Assembly (NCBI RefSeq): GCF_000003815.2
Contig: NC_049987.1
Location: 17,401,959-17,465,958, forward strand
DNA length: 64,000 bases
Reading direction: 5' to 3'
DNA from: Branchiostoma floridae
Taxonomy: Eukaryota > Chordata > Leptocardii > Amphioxiformes > Branchiostomatidae
Part shown: piece after piece, positions 23,040 to 35,200 of the stretch
Layout of the letters: every line of letters begins with the position of its first letter
How positions within the stretch are numbered: position 1 is the stretch's first letter
Made by a program: the position numbers and the translations under genes
The notes under the pieces: generated by a model
Database searches by the model: none
The model's input: the letters and a program-made list of their open reading frames with translations, nothing else
Told to the model about the DNA's origin: nothing

Positions 23040-24300
23040 TTCCTACTTCACCCCAACTTTTAGTGACGTCATCGATGTCTGGGCACACAAAATCATTTTG
23101 GTGGTCACCATCAATGGACCTTTAAACAATGGTCGATGTGAAAATACGAAACATGCATTCTAATACAATAGTTCAAAGAAAACAAGGAATGAGAGAAATG
23201 CATATCTTTAAGATGATCCATCTTGATTGATTTATTGTATAGTTGTAGAGTTTGACATTTGTTCCAACACAAAGGAAACACCATGAATTTTCAGTCTATC
23301 TCGCCGGCCTTCGTCAGATGTCTGATTCACTGCGCTGGCTTTTCAAAGTGCGGAAGCGTGATGACGTCAGGAGTGAATCAAAGGTGCCAGGAAGACGGTA
23401 TCTACCACCACAATGGTTCAGAGCTAGATACGGTCGATGGGCTTTGATGTAAGTTATCATTTATAAATCAAAACTTTGGTCAGCAATCATATTTGGTATA
23501 TGATAAGAAAATTGTATTCATATTCTAGGTTTCAAAGTAAGCAATTTGCTAAGTTTCATGCATCTTCCTTTATGCTATCAAGAAACCGGGGGGAATAGAT
23601 CTCAAAACGTTTGACATAAAAATTATTGCAATAAAGCAAAGACGTTAACCAAAGATGTCACTAAAGATGCCTTGTAATTATAAGCGACTTGGAAAGCAAA
23701 GGATGTGTTGTATTTATACCAAACTTTGTTTTTACCTTCATTATAGTAGGTCTAAATGTAGTTTGCTGTCCACAAAGTAATTAACACTCATTAGGCTCGT
23801 AAGACCTGCCTCAAAATGAAGGTTGGTCCAGATTTGTTTTAGATTTATAGACGTTCGTCAGGAGATTGTTATACACAGCGTCATTAGCGTATAGTTGGTT
23901 CAAAAGTTCAGAAGTTACATAATACTGCATTGATGAGTTTCACCTTTACTCCTACATTTGACGAGTAGATTGCAGGTGCTCACTTGATCAATCAATTTTA
24001 AATTTTACCAGGTATTTTGAGTTATCAGTGTCCCACATTCTAATATTGAGAAGACAATGTATGAATGCTACGTTTTGACCAATGCTATAAGTTTTTGACC
24101 AATGCTGATGATACAAAGGTTCTTTTTCTGTTGTTCATATGGAAAATCGTAGGACAACAAGAAGAAAATAACATAATGTCATTGGCTAGAGAAGCAAACA
24201 TAAGTAACAGTTCATAACATGAAATAGCTTGTAGCTCTCCTTGCCACTTGGTGCACATCGTCCAAAATAAGACTAGCATTATGACCATAACAATGTATGC
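23040..24300. other. Shared upstream region of the head-to-head C4-like pair
   Basis: No exons seen. It separates the two divergent start codons by 1.65 kb together with the stretch up to 24635. TCGCCGGCCTTCGTCAGATG near 23299 is the only repeat-like text recognised. Confidence 0.3.
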
Positions 24301-24312
24301 GGACCAATTGCA

Positions 24313-24354
24313 AGGAGGTTATATAAGAGCTAGAGGTTATATAACCACCTTGCT
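24313..24354. repeat. Small palindrome upstream of C4-like paralog 2
   Basis: AAGGAGGTTATATAA is mirrored by GGTTATATAACCACCTT. It lies about 280 bp before the start codon at 24636. It may be regulatory or a miniature foldback; nothing decides. Confidence 0.35.
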
Positions 24355-24635
24355 CAGACTAGCAAAGTTGGTTTCAACATCCTGTATCCACGAAAGCTGT
24401 TTGGTACAACTCTGTCTGTATAACTCGACCCTGTTTTCAACACGAACACGACGATAATGGACGTAAATGACAAGGTAACATCCAAACAACCAATCTACAT
24501 CAATATGTGTGAGTAGAAACGCATACCTTCTGGGCAAATGCCAAAATTGTTACATACAAGAATGTTATATTAGGATATTTAAAGAGGACACTGGTAGATT
24601 TGAAGACCAGCAGCTAGTGAGATCATATAGGCATA

Positions 24636-27154
24636 ATGATGGCTGTACGTGTGGTGGTGGTTTTTGCGTTGGCAATAGTTGCACATGGAAACGTGCTCCA
24701 AGATGAGACTGTGGATGGACTACTTGGAGAGGTAAATCTATCTCTTTTGGATCTATCACATCCTTCAGATATTTCGAACTGTTCGCAGATAGTGTACGTT
24801 TTGGTGTGTACTAAGGCTGGTGTGTTACGCCGAACGGCGGTTATACCGGCTATATAGATACAGATACAGATACAGATAGGCAAAATCTCACGACCACCAT
24901 AGATTCATATGTTTTGGAATTATGAAAATCTTTTGCTTGTTTTTCTGTGTGCAGCAAAAAATACGGGCCATGTACATGTATGTGAAATTGTACGAGAGTC
25001 TTCATCTCTTCTGATGAAAGTATAGACTAAAGATTTTATGGAGTGCTAAAGAGCACTCTCGCAATGGATCTTGAAGGGTCAAGTGTTGTGTAAGTTCAGT
25101 TCAATGTTACAGTATTGAATAGGACGCATAAAGCAAGCATACTATATGCTTACAAAATAGCTTGAACTCTAAACTCTAAACGATTGTTACTATCAGAGTG
25201 TTCCATTGTTGGTACCAGCAATTACTTTAGATTGAATCCCATTACATATCAAAAGCGATCTATTTCGCAATGATATTTCATTTCTACGGTGAACGGTGAC
25301 TAAAATGAGGCATTTCAGTCGTACATAATTGGTATTTTCAGAATAAAATGAAACATATGTATTCCGACATAAGAGAAGTTAGTCAAGGAGCAGTAACTGT
25401 GTTTATTTTTCAGCAGGCCTCTGCTGGGGCCCATCATCTGTTCGACTCTCTTGACGATAGCGCAGGTAATTTGCATACTTTGTATTTGCATATTTTTTAA
25501 CCTTACGCCTGATATCTCTTAATTCAGTTACGTTTGACTTTTGAATTTTTTGTCAGGAATTATGTGACAAATTCATATCTTTAAACGTTGCTTAGCGGGA
25601 CTATTTGCGATTGCATGATCCTTGCTTTTTTTTCTTGAAAAGTAGCAAACCAAAACGTATTGTAATAATTCTATTTAATTACATTTCGTCACTTGGATTG
25701 GATGACGAAGGTGTTTTACTGTGTGTGTCTGTGTACTGGTGTCTTGGCGTCCTGTATCTTAAAAATACGTACCAAAATATGCGAATTACGTACTCCGTTC
25801 CTTATCCGTATTCTGCGTTGTCTTTATAACTCAGTTCGAAAACAAGCCTCATGTATCGTAAACCGTTATGCTGTTATTGTATATTGTAAATTGCGCAGCT
25901 ACCCCTCGATAATAGTCTCCCTCGATAATAGTCTCCGGTAAGTTGGGTAGCCATGGCTGTATTCTATCTATACAGCCGAATAAATCAAATCAAATTAATG
26001 ACCGTTGCTATTTCCTACCACAGTTAGTGGGATGACCCAGTACACCCGTTGGGGGAAGACCATGTGCCCAGGTGACGCCGTTTTGGTGTACAAAGGTGAG
26101 AGTAATATGAGTTTGACGAGAGGAACTCCATGGAGATTATATGTACAGCCCCCCATATACTTATATCAATACCTTTATTTTTTCATTACCTTGTTGTGGT
26201 TAATCATTTGATATAATGTGTTTCGTTGTATTATTTCCTTTATTTGTTATCCATATGCATACTTCGTTTGTTTAATTGATATTGTTATAAGTCAGTAAAT
26301 AAAGCTTTGTAGCTTTGTAGCAGCTTTTGGCCTCTCTTACTGTTGTCTCTTTATATTTCATTGATAAATATCTGTGTTTTTTTTTCTTTAAGTGCGAAAA
26401 TAGATAAGCAAATGAAAAAATTTAAAAATTGAAAGCGAAATCGTTATAAAAAGGTGCGATTACGGTCGTAAGACGACAGATTTGTATTTCGAAAATCGAG
26501 GGCATGTTGCCGTAGATCCTTATTGGCTTTCTCTGAAAAACTTGCGACCAATCGTACGGTAAAAAAAGCGATGCGACCCAAAAAGTCACACGACCCAAAA
26601 AAAAAGTACGAGGAATTGCAGTGGTAGTTGAACAACTCCCTACTCCGTTCCTACCCGCAGGTATAATGGCAGGTTCCTGGTACAGTCACTCCGGGAGCGG
26701 CTCCAACTTCCTGTGCCTCCCGGAGGACCCGGAGTGGATGGAGTACTCGGACGCTACCGACGGACAGCGAGGCTTCGTCGCCGGAGCAGAGTACGAGACC
26801 GACCGCAACGCGCCGTTCGCCATTCACGACCAGCACGACGCACCGTGCGCCGTCTGCGCCATCCCTCGGGGCACCTCGCTCATGATCCCGGCCAAGATGT
26901 CCTGCCCCACCGGCTGGATCCAAGAGTACTCCGGCTACCTCATGGCGGCGAAGTACAGCCATCGCCGTACCGACTTTGTCTGTGTGGATGTGGAGGCTCA
27001 ACATGAGGATGGAGGGGATGCTAACAACAACGGCGCCCTACTGTATCTAGTAGAGGGCAGGTGTAACTATAACCTCCCCTGCCCCCCTTACGTTAACGGT
27101 CGTGAGCTCACCTGTGTCGTGTGTTCCGCCGGTGTGAAGCCTGTTACAACATAA
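24636..27154 (+). CDS. Secreted short-chain collagen C4-like protein, paralog 2
   Basis: Four exons: 24636-24731, 25414-25465, 26024-26095 and 26661-27154 (stop included), 237 residues. The start MMAVRVVVVFALAIVAHG is a signal peptide. Exon 2 (QASAGAHHLFDSLDDSA) has no counterpart in paralog 1 and acts as a linker; its acceptor could be 25414 or 25417 (CAGCAG). Exon 3 (72 nt, phase 1-1, TQYTRWGKTMCPGDAVLVYK) matches exon 2 of paralog 1 in length and phase. The last exon carries GSWYSHSGSGSNFLCLPEDP, CAVCAIPRGTSLMIPAKMSC and PCPPYVNGRELTCVVCS. There are no collagen repeats. TATTTAAA at about 24577 may be the TATA box. Extracellular; function unknown. Confidence 0.88.
25690..25997 (+). mobile_element. 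LINE 3'-end fragment in an intron of C4-like paralog 2
   Basis: Ends GCTGTATTCTATCTATACAG, then CCGAATAAATCAAATCAAAT, a typical 3' tail of a chordate non-LTR retrotransposon. The upstream 250 bp has scattered open frame but no confident reverse-transcriptase motif. Confidence 0.35.
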
Positions 27155-27421
27155 ATCTAGACTATCATACTTTCATAACCTAGCATATAATTGTATAACA
27201 GCTTTTTAAAAGAAATGTGCCGTTTGTTTCAAACAAAAATGCATCCTGCCGATTATTTGCCGTTCTTAACTACTTGTTAAAACACGATAAAATCAAAATC
27301 ATATAGAAATCCTACGCCCCTGAGGCGTCGCCAAAAAAGGCGGCGTATCATAAAAAAATCAAAAGTCGTTTGACTACTAGTATTTGAAGAAGGTTGGTGA
27401 AACTTTTTGTTGTTGGTGGAA

Positions 27422-27427
27422 AATAAA
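27422..27427 (+). terminator. Poly(A) signal of C4-like paralog 2
   Basis: AATAAA 268 bases after the stop codon at 27154, the first on this strand. A mirror-image signal for the opposite strand sits 40 bases further on. Confidence 0.5.
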
Positions 27428-27467
27428 TGAACAAATGATATCCATAGCTTGTTCGTTTCAACCTTTG

Positions 27468-27473
27468 TTTATT
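27468..27473 (-). terminator. Possible distal poly(A) signal of the homogentisate dioxygenase gene
   Basis: The minus strand reads AATAAA. Two nearer candidates lie at 28821-28830. If the distal one is used, the 3' UTR is about 1.8 kb and the two convergent genes end within 50 bp of each other. Confidence 0.25.
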
Positions 27474-27479
27474 CGTAGT

Positions 27480-29295
27480 ATGGCAAATATTCTACAATTC
27501 TGCAAAGTTAGTGTGCATTTATCTGTAGTACAGGTATGCAACCATAACTGATAGCCTCAATAACAGGCCTATGGAGTCATTACTTTCAATCATACATCTT
27601 CACCAAGTACTGGATAAGTCCCTATACAGGCACATGAATCTCAGGAAAGCCTGGAAGACAGACTATCTAATGCTTAAGCTATACAGATTGTACAATATTA
27701 TTGTAGTAACACACACTGACATTTTTTGTAGTCATTGCTAGTCTTCTGAATGGCCAAACATGTATTTCTTATACATGTACATGTATATCTAAAATGTTAA
27801 TTTCAAAACGAATAAGTACTAATTTGTAACAATTTTGCTCAAACAAGAAGCATATTTAAATCAGGTTTCGTTGCATAATATTACATCAAAGGTTTTTGTA
27901 TGATTACTTCATATAGACAGAGACTTGACATGTTTTTGTGTTGAATTTTCACTTTTTAGAAGGAAAAGTGTGCTACTGCCTCATCCTCCACAGTGCTGCT
28001 TTTATAATAAGGGATAGAAAACAAGACATATTTGTTGATGAGCTTTCATCCATTTTTAAAACATTTACAAGTTTGATACACTCAGGCAAAAGCAACAAGG
28101 GAATATAGGAAGTTATATGATATTATGTAACATGATTTTGTATATAAATACAACAATACAACAACAAAAGTGATCACCTTAAAGTCATGCTAAAACTGAA
28201 ACAAAGGAAAATACAAACTTGCAATCATCAAAGATGCAAATTCACAAAGCTATCGCATTATAAGCAAACATTGTACACAGAAAGCAAAATACTGCATGAA
28301 CATGCAATGGTTTTCAATCATTGATGGTATGAATGTAGTAAACATATAGCACATGTATTCAATGACATGTCATGATCACCATACCATGTTTTACACTGAC
28401 TACAATAAACAGAATATAAAATTTTGCTTCAAATAGTACATCTAAAATATGAGTGAAACCATTGATATTTCTGAAATACCAATGGTTTTGCTCTTATTGT
28501 ACTATTCACTAGAAATATACTTGCTATGTTTCAAAGCAACAAGAAAAATCTTAACTTAAATATATTAAAATAAATCAATGCATCTTTCACTAATACAATA
28601 TTAGCCCCCACCATAGTAGAAAAGGACCACTTTTTTTAATAATTCATAAAATTTACTTCTTGTTCTGCAGAAATAGCATCTTGAAAAAGCTTGAATTTCT
28701 GATCCAACGGTTGGAGTTGTGTTTTTGGTGAAGCTTATCCATTTGTACTCACAAGTACAAATATACTGTTTTGATCCTTACAAAGTTTACAACCTACATA
28801 ATAATATTTAATTTTATCTATTTATTTATTTGCCCTACATATGCATTTTATTTTCCCTTCTTGCATCAAACATTTTTGTCAGACATTTTCAAATTACACC
28901 AGTGTGTAACAACCACATACAACCTTATATTACTAGAAAGCAAAGAAGATTTGGGCTTGTCTGTACTCTACCTTTTAACCTTCTTCTACATGTTTTGTAC
29001 ATGTTGCTACCTAACCCCAAAACAAATACAGAGTAACCTCAGCAGGCTGAATGTTAAAGAAGCAAAATTTACAATGTGCGAAATGAATCTAAAATATGTT
29101 GTTGTAAATATGACTGAAATGCTATGGGTAATACTAGGAAAAAAAGAAACGAAATACATCAAAAGAATTATCACAGACAAGAGTGGGACATGCTGTTTTA
29201 AACATAGAGTGCTGTATGCTGATTGGCTGAACCTTGTTTGACCTGTAAATTTGCGATGACCATGTTTATATGTCGCTGTGTTAGAGTATCTTGGC
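27480..29295. other. AT-rich 3' flank or 3' UTR of the homogentisate dioxygenase gene
   Basis: No exon seen. A 156-codon plus-strand frame at 28771-29241 has biased low-complexity composition (many I, F, L, T) and no family similarity, and it lies antisense to the likely 3' UTR. Confidence 0.35.
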
Positions 29296-32200
29296 TTACT
29301 CTGGTTTCCAGTCAGGGTTGAAGTGAGACTTGAGAGGCAGCCAGCACTTGTAGTACTCGGCGTCCACACACTCACACGTCTTCTGTCCCCACTCTGTAAG
29401 GGCCATGCTCAGGGAAGACTCAAACATAAACGCCTGGAAAGGAAACAACAAAAAAGATATACACTCGTATATGTATGCATGTATGTATCACTATAAGGAA
29501 TGCACAGGACTGAAAAGAAAACCTGCTTTTATTTATACTGTAGTGAAACCACAGCAAGAAGGTCACACACCAGGGAGCTCAACCTTGACTCCTTTGTCTT
29601 CCTATACCTATCCACATACCAAACATGATCCATCCAGAGGTTCTGATGTACTGGTGACCAGAAATATCTGGAAACACAAACACACACACACACACACGTG
29701 TGCACATGCACACACACAGATACACCAGAAACAATACCTCAATTTTTCATGGTGGTAAAAATGGTAATTGTTAATATCAAACTCAGTATAACACAAGGTA
29801 TCACAAGGCCATGACATAAAAATGGTGTTATCAAAATCTACTCAAGAATGCTGCATTAGAATATATTTTAGATCTCTTTACATTCCAAATTTTCAGAAAA
29901 TGTGGCAGTCTATTGAACCAGGTAGAATTACAATAGCTGACCTTACTTTGTTATATTTTCTAAGGTTATATATTAAGCAATAAAACAAGAGCTTTTGTTT
30001 CACATTCATAAAGACAGATACAACACAAAATAGCAAAATGACTAAAAAAGATTATGGAACAAACCATGGTGCCCTCAGCGATCCTCTGTGGTTTGAGCTC
30101 AGCGTTGGAAGCCCCCTCGAAACACGTGGCGTCCGGTCCGTGGGGGGTCATCATGCTGTGTAGGGTGGCCCCGCCCGGGCGGAAACCCTCCTCTTTGGCC
30201 TCGTACGAACCCTTGATCAGCCCCATAAACTCACTCATACAGTTTCCTGTGGGAAAACTCAATTCTTAGCTTTGTAGACGGCTAAATAAACGTTGGTCCA
30301 ACACTCCAAGGATTGTGGAACCACATTTTGACAAACAAAAAAACAGATTGACACTGCTAATTATATTCTCTATCACGACTAGCCAACCATGGTGTTTTGA
30401 GTTGGTCAGCGAGTTTGCCTTAGCTTGGTTTAAAAACTGTCTGCACAAACTAACTACAAATTTTATAAAGCAAATTTGGGGAAGTCATAGTCTATCTTGG
30501 TAGCAAAGTCATTCGAAGGCCCTGAATGCGTGACAGGGAATCAATAACCAACACGGATGCACTTTCAAGGTTTGTCTTTTTTATTATCTAACTCTTATAT
30601 TTGAATAGAAGAAACTGACAAAACTAGATTAATGTAGAGTAGTCTTTGAAAGAGATAACTGTCCATACTTAGCAAGACATTAACACTAGCTAAAATAGCT
30701 GGGTGACACACTATACATGTTGCAATGCAAAAGTCAGTGCAGTACACACTGCAGTGCACAGGCTATGTGCTAGAGGGAGCTGTTGCACGTACTGTGGTAG
30801 TATGGTGGGCGGAAGGTGTCGGTCTGCACCGACCAGCGCGGGGGGAAGATGACAAAGTCTGCGATGGCCACGCCCGGTTTGACGGACTGGCAGGTGAGCA
30901 CGGTAAAGATGGACGGATCCTGTACAATGTAAACAAAACAGCGAATCAATCAAAGCAATATTATATATGACTCAAAATTTCGCATCTCAAATAAACTACG
31001 TTAGTCTCCTGATAAAAAGAATATATAATCACGTTATCACAAATAAACATGATGATGTGAAAAAAATTCAAGCATTCAAGGTTTTAAAATTTTAAATGTT
31101 AACTGCCAAATACTGGCTTTGTGACTGTATCAAAATACTGGTGCAAAAAGGCCTACACCCCAGCGGTGTTGCCAAGATTGATTTTAATATACTGTAAATG
31201 ATGAAATATTTGCAGTGTTTTTTTTTCAAAGGTTTTCATGCCATCTCTCTACTACGAAATCTTCATACTGTGAATATGTGTTCAAACACAACCCAAAAAA
31301 ATCCTTCCAACTAAAACCGAAAAATCAAATCCCAGTGAAAATAAATGAATTTATGGTGCGTTCTATAGATGCTGCAGTTAAATACTCACCAAGTGGTCAA
31401 ATGAAACAGAGTTGACGACACAGAAGTTCTCCAGGTTGTACTTGTACGGTACATAGTTCCCGTGCCACGCTACAACGTTGAAGGGCGACTGGTCCTGTGG
31501 AAATTAATACACACGTTTAAGTTTTTTGGACAAGTGGGAAAAAAGCAGCAGTATGACATATCAAAGCAGTGAGTATCATGGACAATCTCAGTAGTGAGGC
31601 TAGCATGGATTCAACTTCTGGCATTCCTGGATTGATGTAGTATCCTTGAAAAAGCACTTAACCCTTGTCCTGCTGAGCCTGTTTATGGAAGAAGTTTATT
31701 TGCAAGTTTGTGCTAGAGGGCTAATTCCAAGTACATGGTATAAACAAAGTATATACACAAGTTATATAAACGGGATGGACATATTTAACCCTTGTCATGC
31801 TGAGCTGTATTGTTATGAGTATCGGGTACTGTAATTTACTTTGTCTTCACGGTACCAAACTTTCACGATCTGAGAAAATTTAACTTCTCACGACAAGTGC
31901 GCATTAATTAAAAAAGTCTGTGATTTATTTGTTGTCAGTAATGATAAGTTCACGTTACAGTAGTCACCATGAAAACCGTAAACATAACAGTACATTGAAA
32001 AAATCAGGAATTACAGTATTTCTCATGTAAAAGTTGCATATCACTGTAAAGCCCATCGAATGGAGGAGTAAATCTGCAGCAGCTGCAGCACAGAACAGGT
32101 CAAGTTTTACTTATTTTGTTATCTGATGAAGCCAGGCTATTTGACTACCTTTACCTTTACTCTGTGGTACGACTGTAAAACCTCACCTGGTGAGCCTGGA

Positions 32201-35200
32201 ACAGTTTGCCCTGATACTTGCTGATGACGGTGTACCCCCCCTGGGGGACCTTCCTGTCCTCGTACCATGCCACGGGGGTCAGGAAGTCACGCGGGTTAGC
32301 GAGGCCGTTGGCTCCTGTACAGTAATATGAAGTACATAAAAACATTTAACATTGTCCTATTCAAACATATGTTTAGATTATAACAGCCATAGCAAAGCTA
32401 CATTGTACTAGTGCTAGCCACAGAGAAAAGCGTGTGCTTCCCTACACAATAGAGGATACGTGCTTCCAGTTTCTTCCAGATCACTTCAGTGTCACTGACG
32501 AAAACTAGTGGATGCTTGTCGAAACGTCTGACCGTTTCCAAAATCATATCGAGTTGCTTGAGTAACTGCTTTTTGGTGGATAAGTGCTTTCCCTTACACC
32601 TAAGTGCAGTCTTCACTTTACTGACACTTTTGATCCCTACTTTTCACTTTTTTCATTATTCTTAATCACTTTGTAAACACAGCAATTTCGAAAAGCAAGC
32701 AGCAGTTAATGCTAATAACAACTCTGAATTTGTTTCAACAATTTTCCTGAATCTATTTATCACAGTATTCAAAAGTGAATATGTCCAAAAATCATATGAT
32801 CATCTATGTGTACATGTACATCACACATTTCTTCCTTACCTATTGGGCCAAGGTGGGGAAGTTCGAAATGTGCATCAAACACCTCCATCACGTATCCGCG
32901 ACTTTCACCATCTACATCCACAGAGAATCGCATTCCTTGCTACATAGATGACAAGACAATCATATAGTCTAATATATATGATTACTAATATTATGTGATG
33001 ATATTTCATAACCATCATGTATAAATAGTGGTGCGTACCTTAACTCATATTCAGGTTCAGGTCCGGATTCAAGTCCAGCAATTCAGGTTCAGGTCCGGAC
33101 TTTAAGTCCGGACCTGAACCCATCATTGCATATTATGTGTGCTAGAAAGTATTCTTTTTCGAGGGGGAGGGGGGATGGTGCATATAAAATTACATGTTAG
33201 CATGAACTGAAATGCAATGTGAAAAATACATGCAAATTATATACAGCCAATGTAAACACAAAATGTTTTTGGCTTTTTCCAGTGCAAATTTCACTGTCTA
33301 CGGAAGGTTTTAGATGGTTAAGAACAAGAAAAGGGAATATATAAGTGACAGATAGCTTTTTGCAAGTCCGGACTTTAGGTACGCACCCCTATGTATAAAT
33401 CTCAGCAATTTGGGGCAAACTATTTGTTGCATCGTGTTTCTGAAATCACTAAAGTTGACAAAGGCAACGCAAAAGTAAAGTGCTCAAATACCCCACCTGT
33501 ATGACACAGATTTCGTTGTTGACTACGTCCATCTTGCCAAACTCTGTGGTGATGTGTAGAGTTCCCTTCTCTGGAACTGAAAGAATAACAAGAACATCAT
33601 TTAACCTTATTTTCTGTATACATGTACATACATGCATACTTGTCAGTTAGTATATGAGTACGTGTACATTACTATTGCTGTTGATGTGTAACTCTGCCAT
33701 CCTTTGTCTTCAACAATTATCAGTTAGAGCATCCTAATATAGTGTCAGGTTGACTTGCTGGACAATTTCTATACCTCCATGGAAGGCTTGGGTTTCAAAG
33801 GGTTTAATAGCTAGTCATATTGGAATAGTCTGAATAGCCAACAGTCATTATCATTGGAACACAAAAACGACTTATAAAACTTTGTATCCATTTGTAAAGT
33901 CTGTGATAGATCATTTCCACATGTCCTGCTATACTTTATTCCAAATTTAGGGCTGTATTGACAACTGTACTATACATTGTAACTGTAGACTCTAGAAACA
34001 ATGTGTTGTTGGTTTTTTGGGGGGAGGGGGGCAATCCTGATAAAATGGCATGTACATTTTGTAGCCTGACTCAAATTCTACATATCTGACAAATCGTGAT
34101 GCTCACCAATGAGGAAGTCTCCATCAGACGTGTACAGGCACGTATCCACCATGGACGTGTTACACATGTACGCGTAGACGGCGATACCGTGTCGGGCGCA
34201 GGGGTCTCCCGCTCCGCAGATCGTGTGTAGACCCTTCAGAAATTTGCAATGAGTAAACAATAATATTGCAATGAGTAAATACTAATACTGCAATGATTAA
34301 ATACTAATATGGTGGTTTTACTTTCACAGTTTTCATTTTATGGGACCTTTCTATATGCCAAAATATGTCAGTACATGTCAAATATACATTACCATAATGT
34401 AATTACTACTGTACTATTAAATAATCATTTCAACCACCTACTTAAAACACAATAACCTGCCATGAAAAAATGAATTGACTGAAACATATATAAAAACTTT
34501 TTGTGGTATGATTCAACATTGATATTTTTTTTTTTATAATGATTGAAAGGTACATATGTAATTATCAAACCTACCTGAACCCAGTCCACTTTTTCCTTGT
34601 TGATATGGGGGATGGAGAAGGGGTGCCATCTCATCTGAAATATTTATGAAAATTTTGTTAAATTAGGTCACACAATATAAGGTCACACACCGGAGGAGGG
34701 GGTAAAAATCGACCTTCGTCCCCTCAACGCCCATCCACAAGCCAAATATCATTAAAATCTAGAGGTCCTATGGGTTCCAGAGGTTCTAAAGTTATGCTGA
34801 TCACAAATATCCAGAAACACAGACACACCAAAAGTCTAATACCTCAATTTTTCAAGGACACAAAAGGCTTTTCCATACAACAAAGCTGTTTTCTATCTAC
34901 CTGGTTAGGGTTTGGCTCAGAAGACTTCCAGTCATGTGTTAGGTAGGGCTGTTCCATTGGACTGAAGGGGGTGTGAACAGCACTGGGCAGGATACGGTAC
35001 AGCCACCTTTAAAGTCAGAAAAATGTAGTTATTTAGACGAATATCTGTCACCTGTAAGCACTGTAATAAGAAAATTAAAACAAATGTTTGCTAGTCTTTT
35101 AATTTGTCAGTTGCAGGCTTGTGCCATTATCAAAGCTTCTAGCACTCACACCATTGTCAGACATAATGCAGAAGTCAGACTGATGTGATCAAAAACAAAA

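Noticed and set aside
28771-29241. 156-codon plus-strand frame
   Set aside because: Low-complexity I/F/L/T-rich composition in AT-rich DNA, antisense to the likely HGD 3' UTR. No motif.
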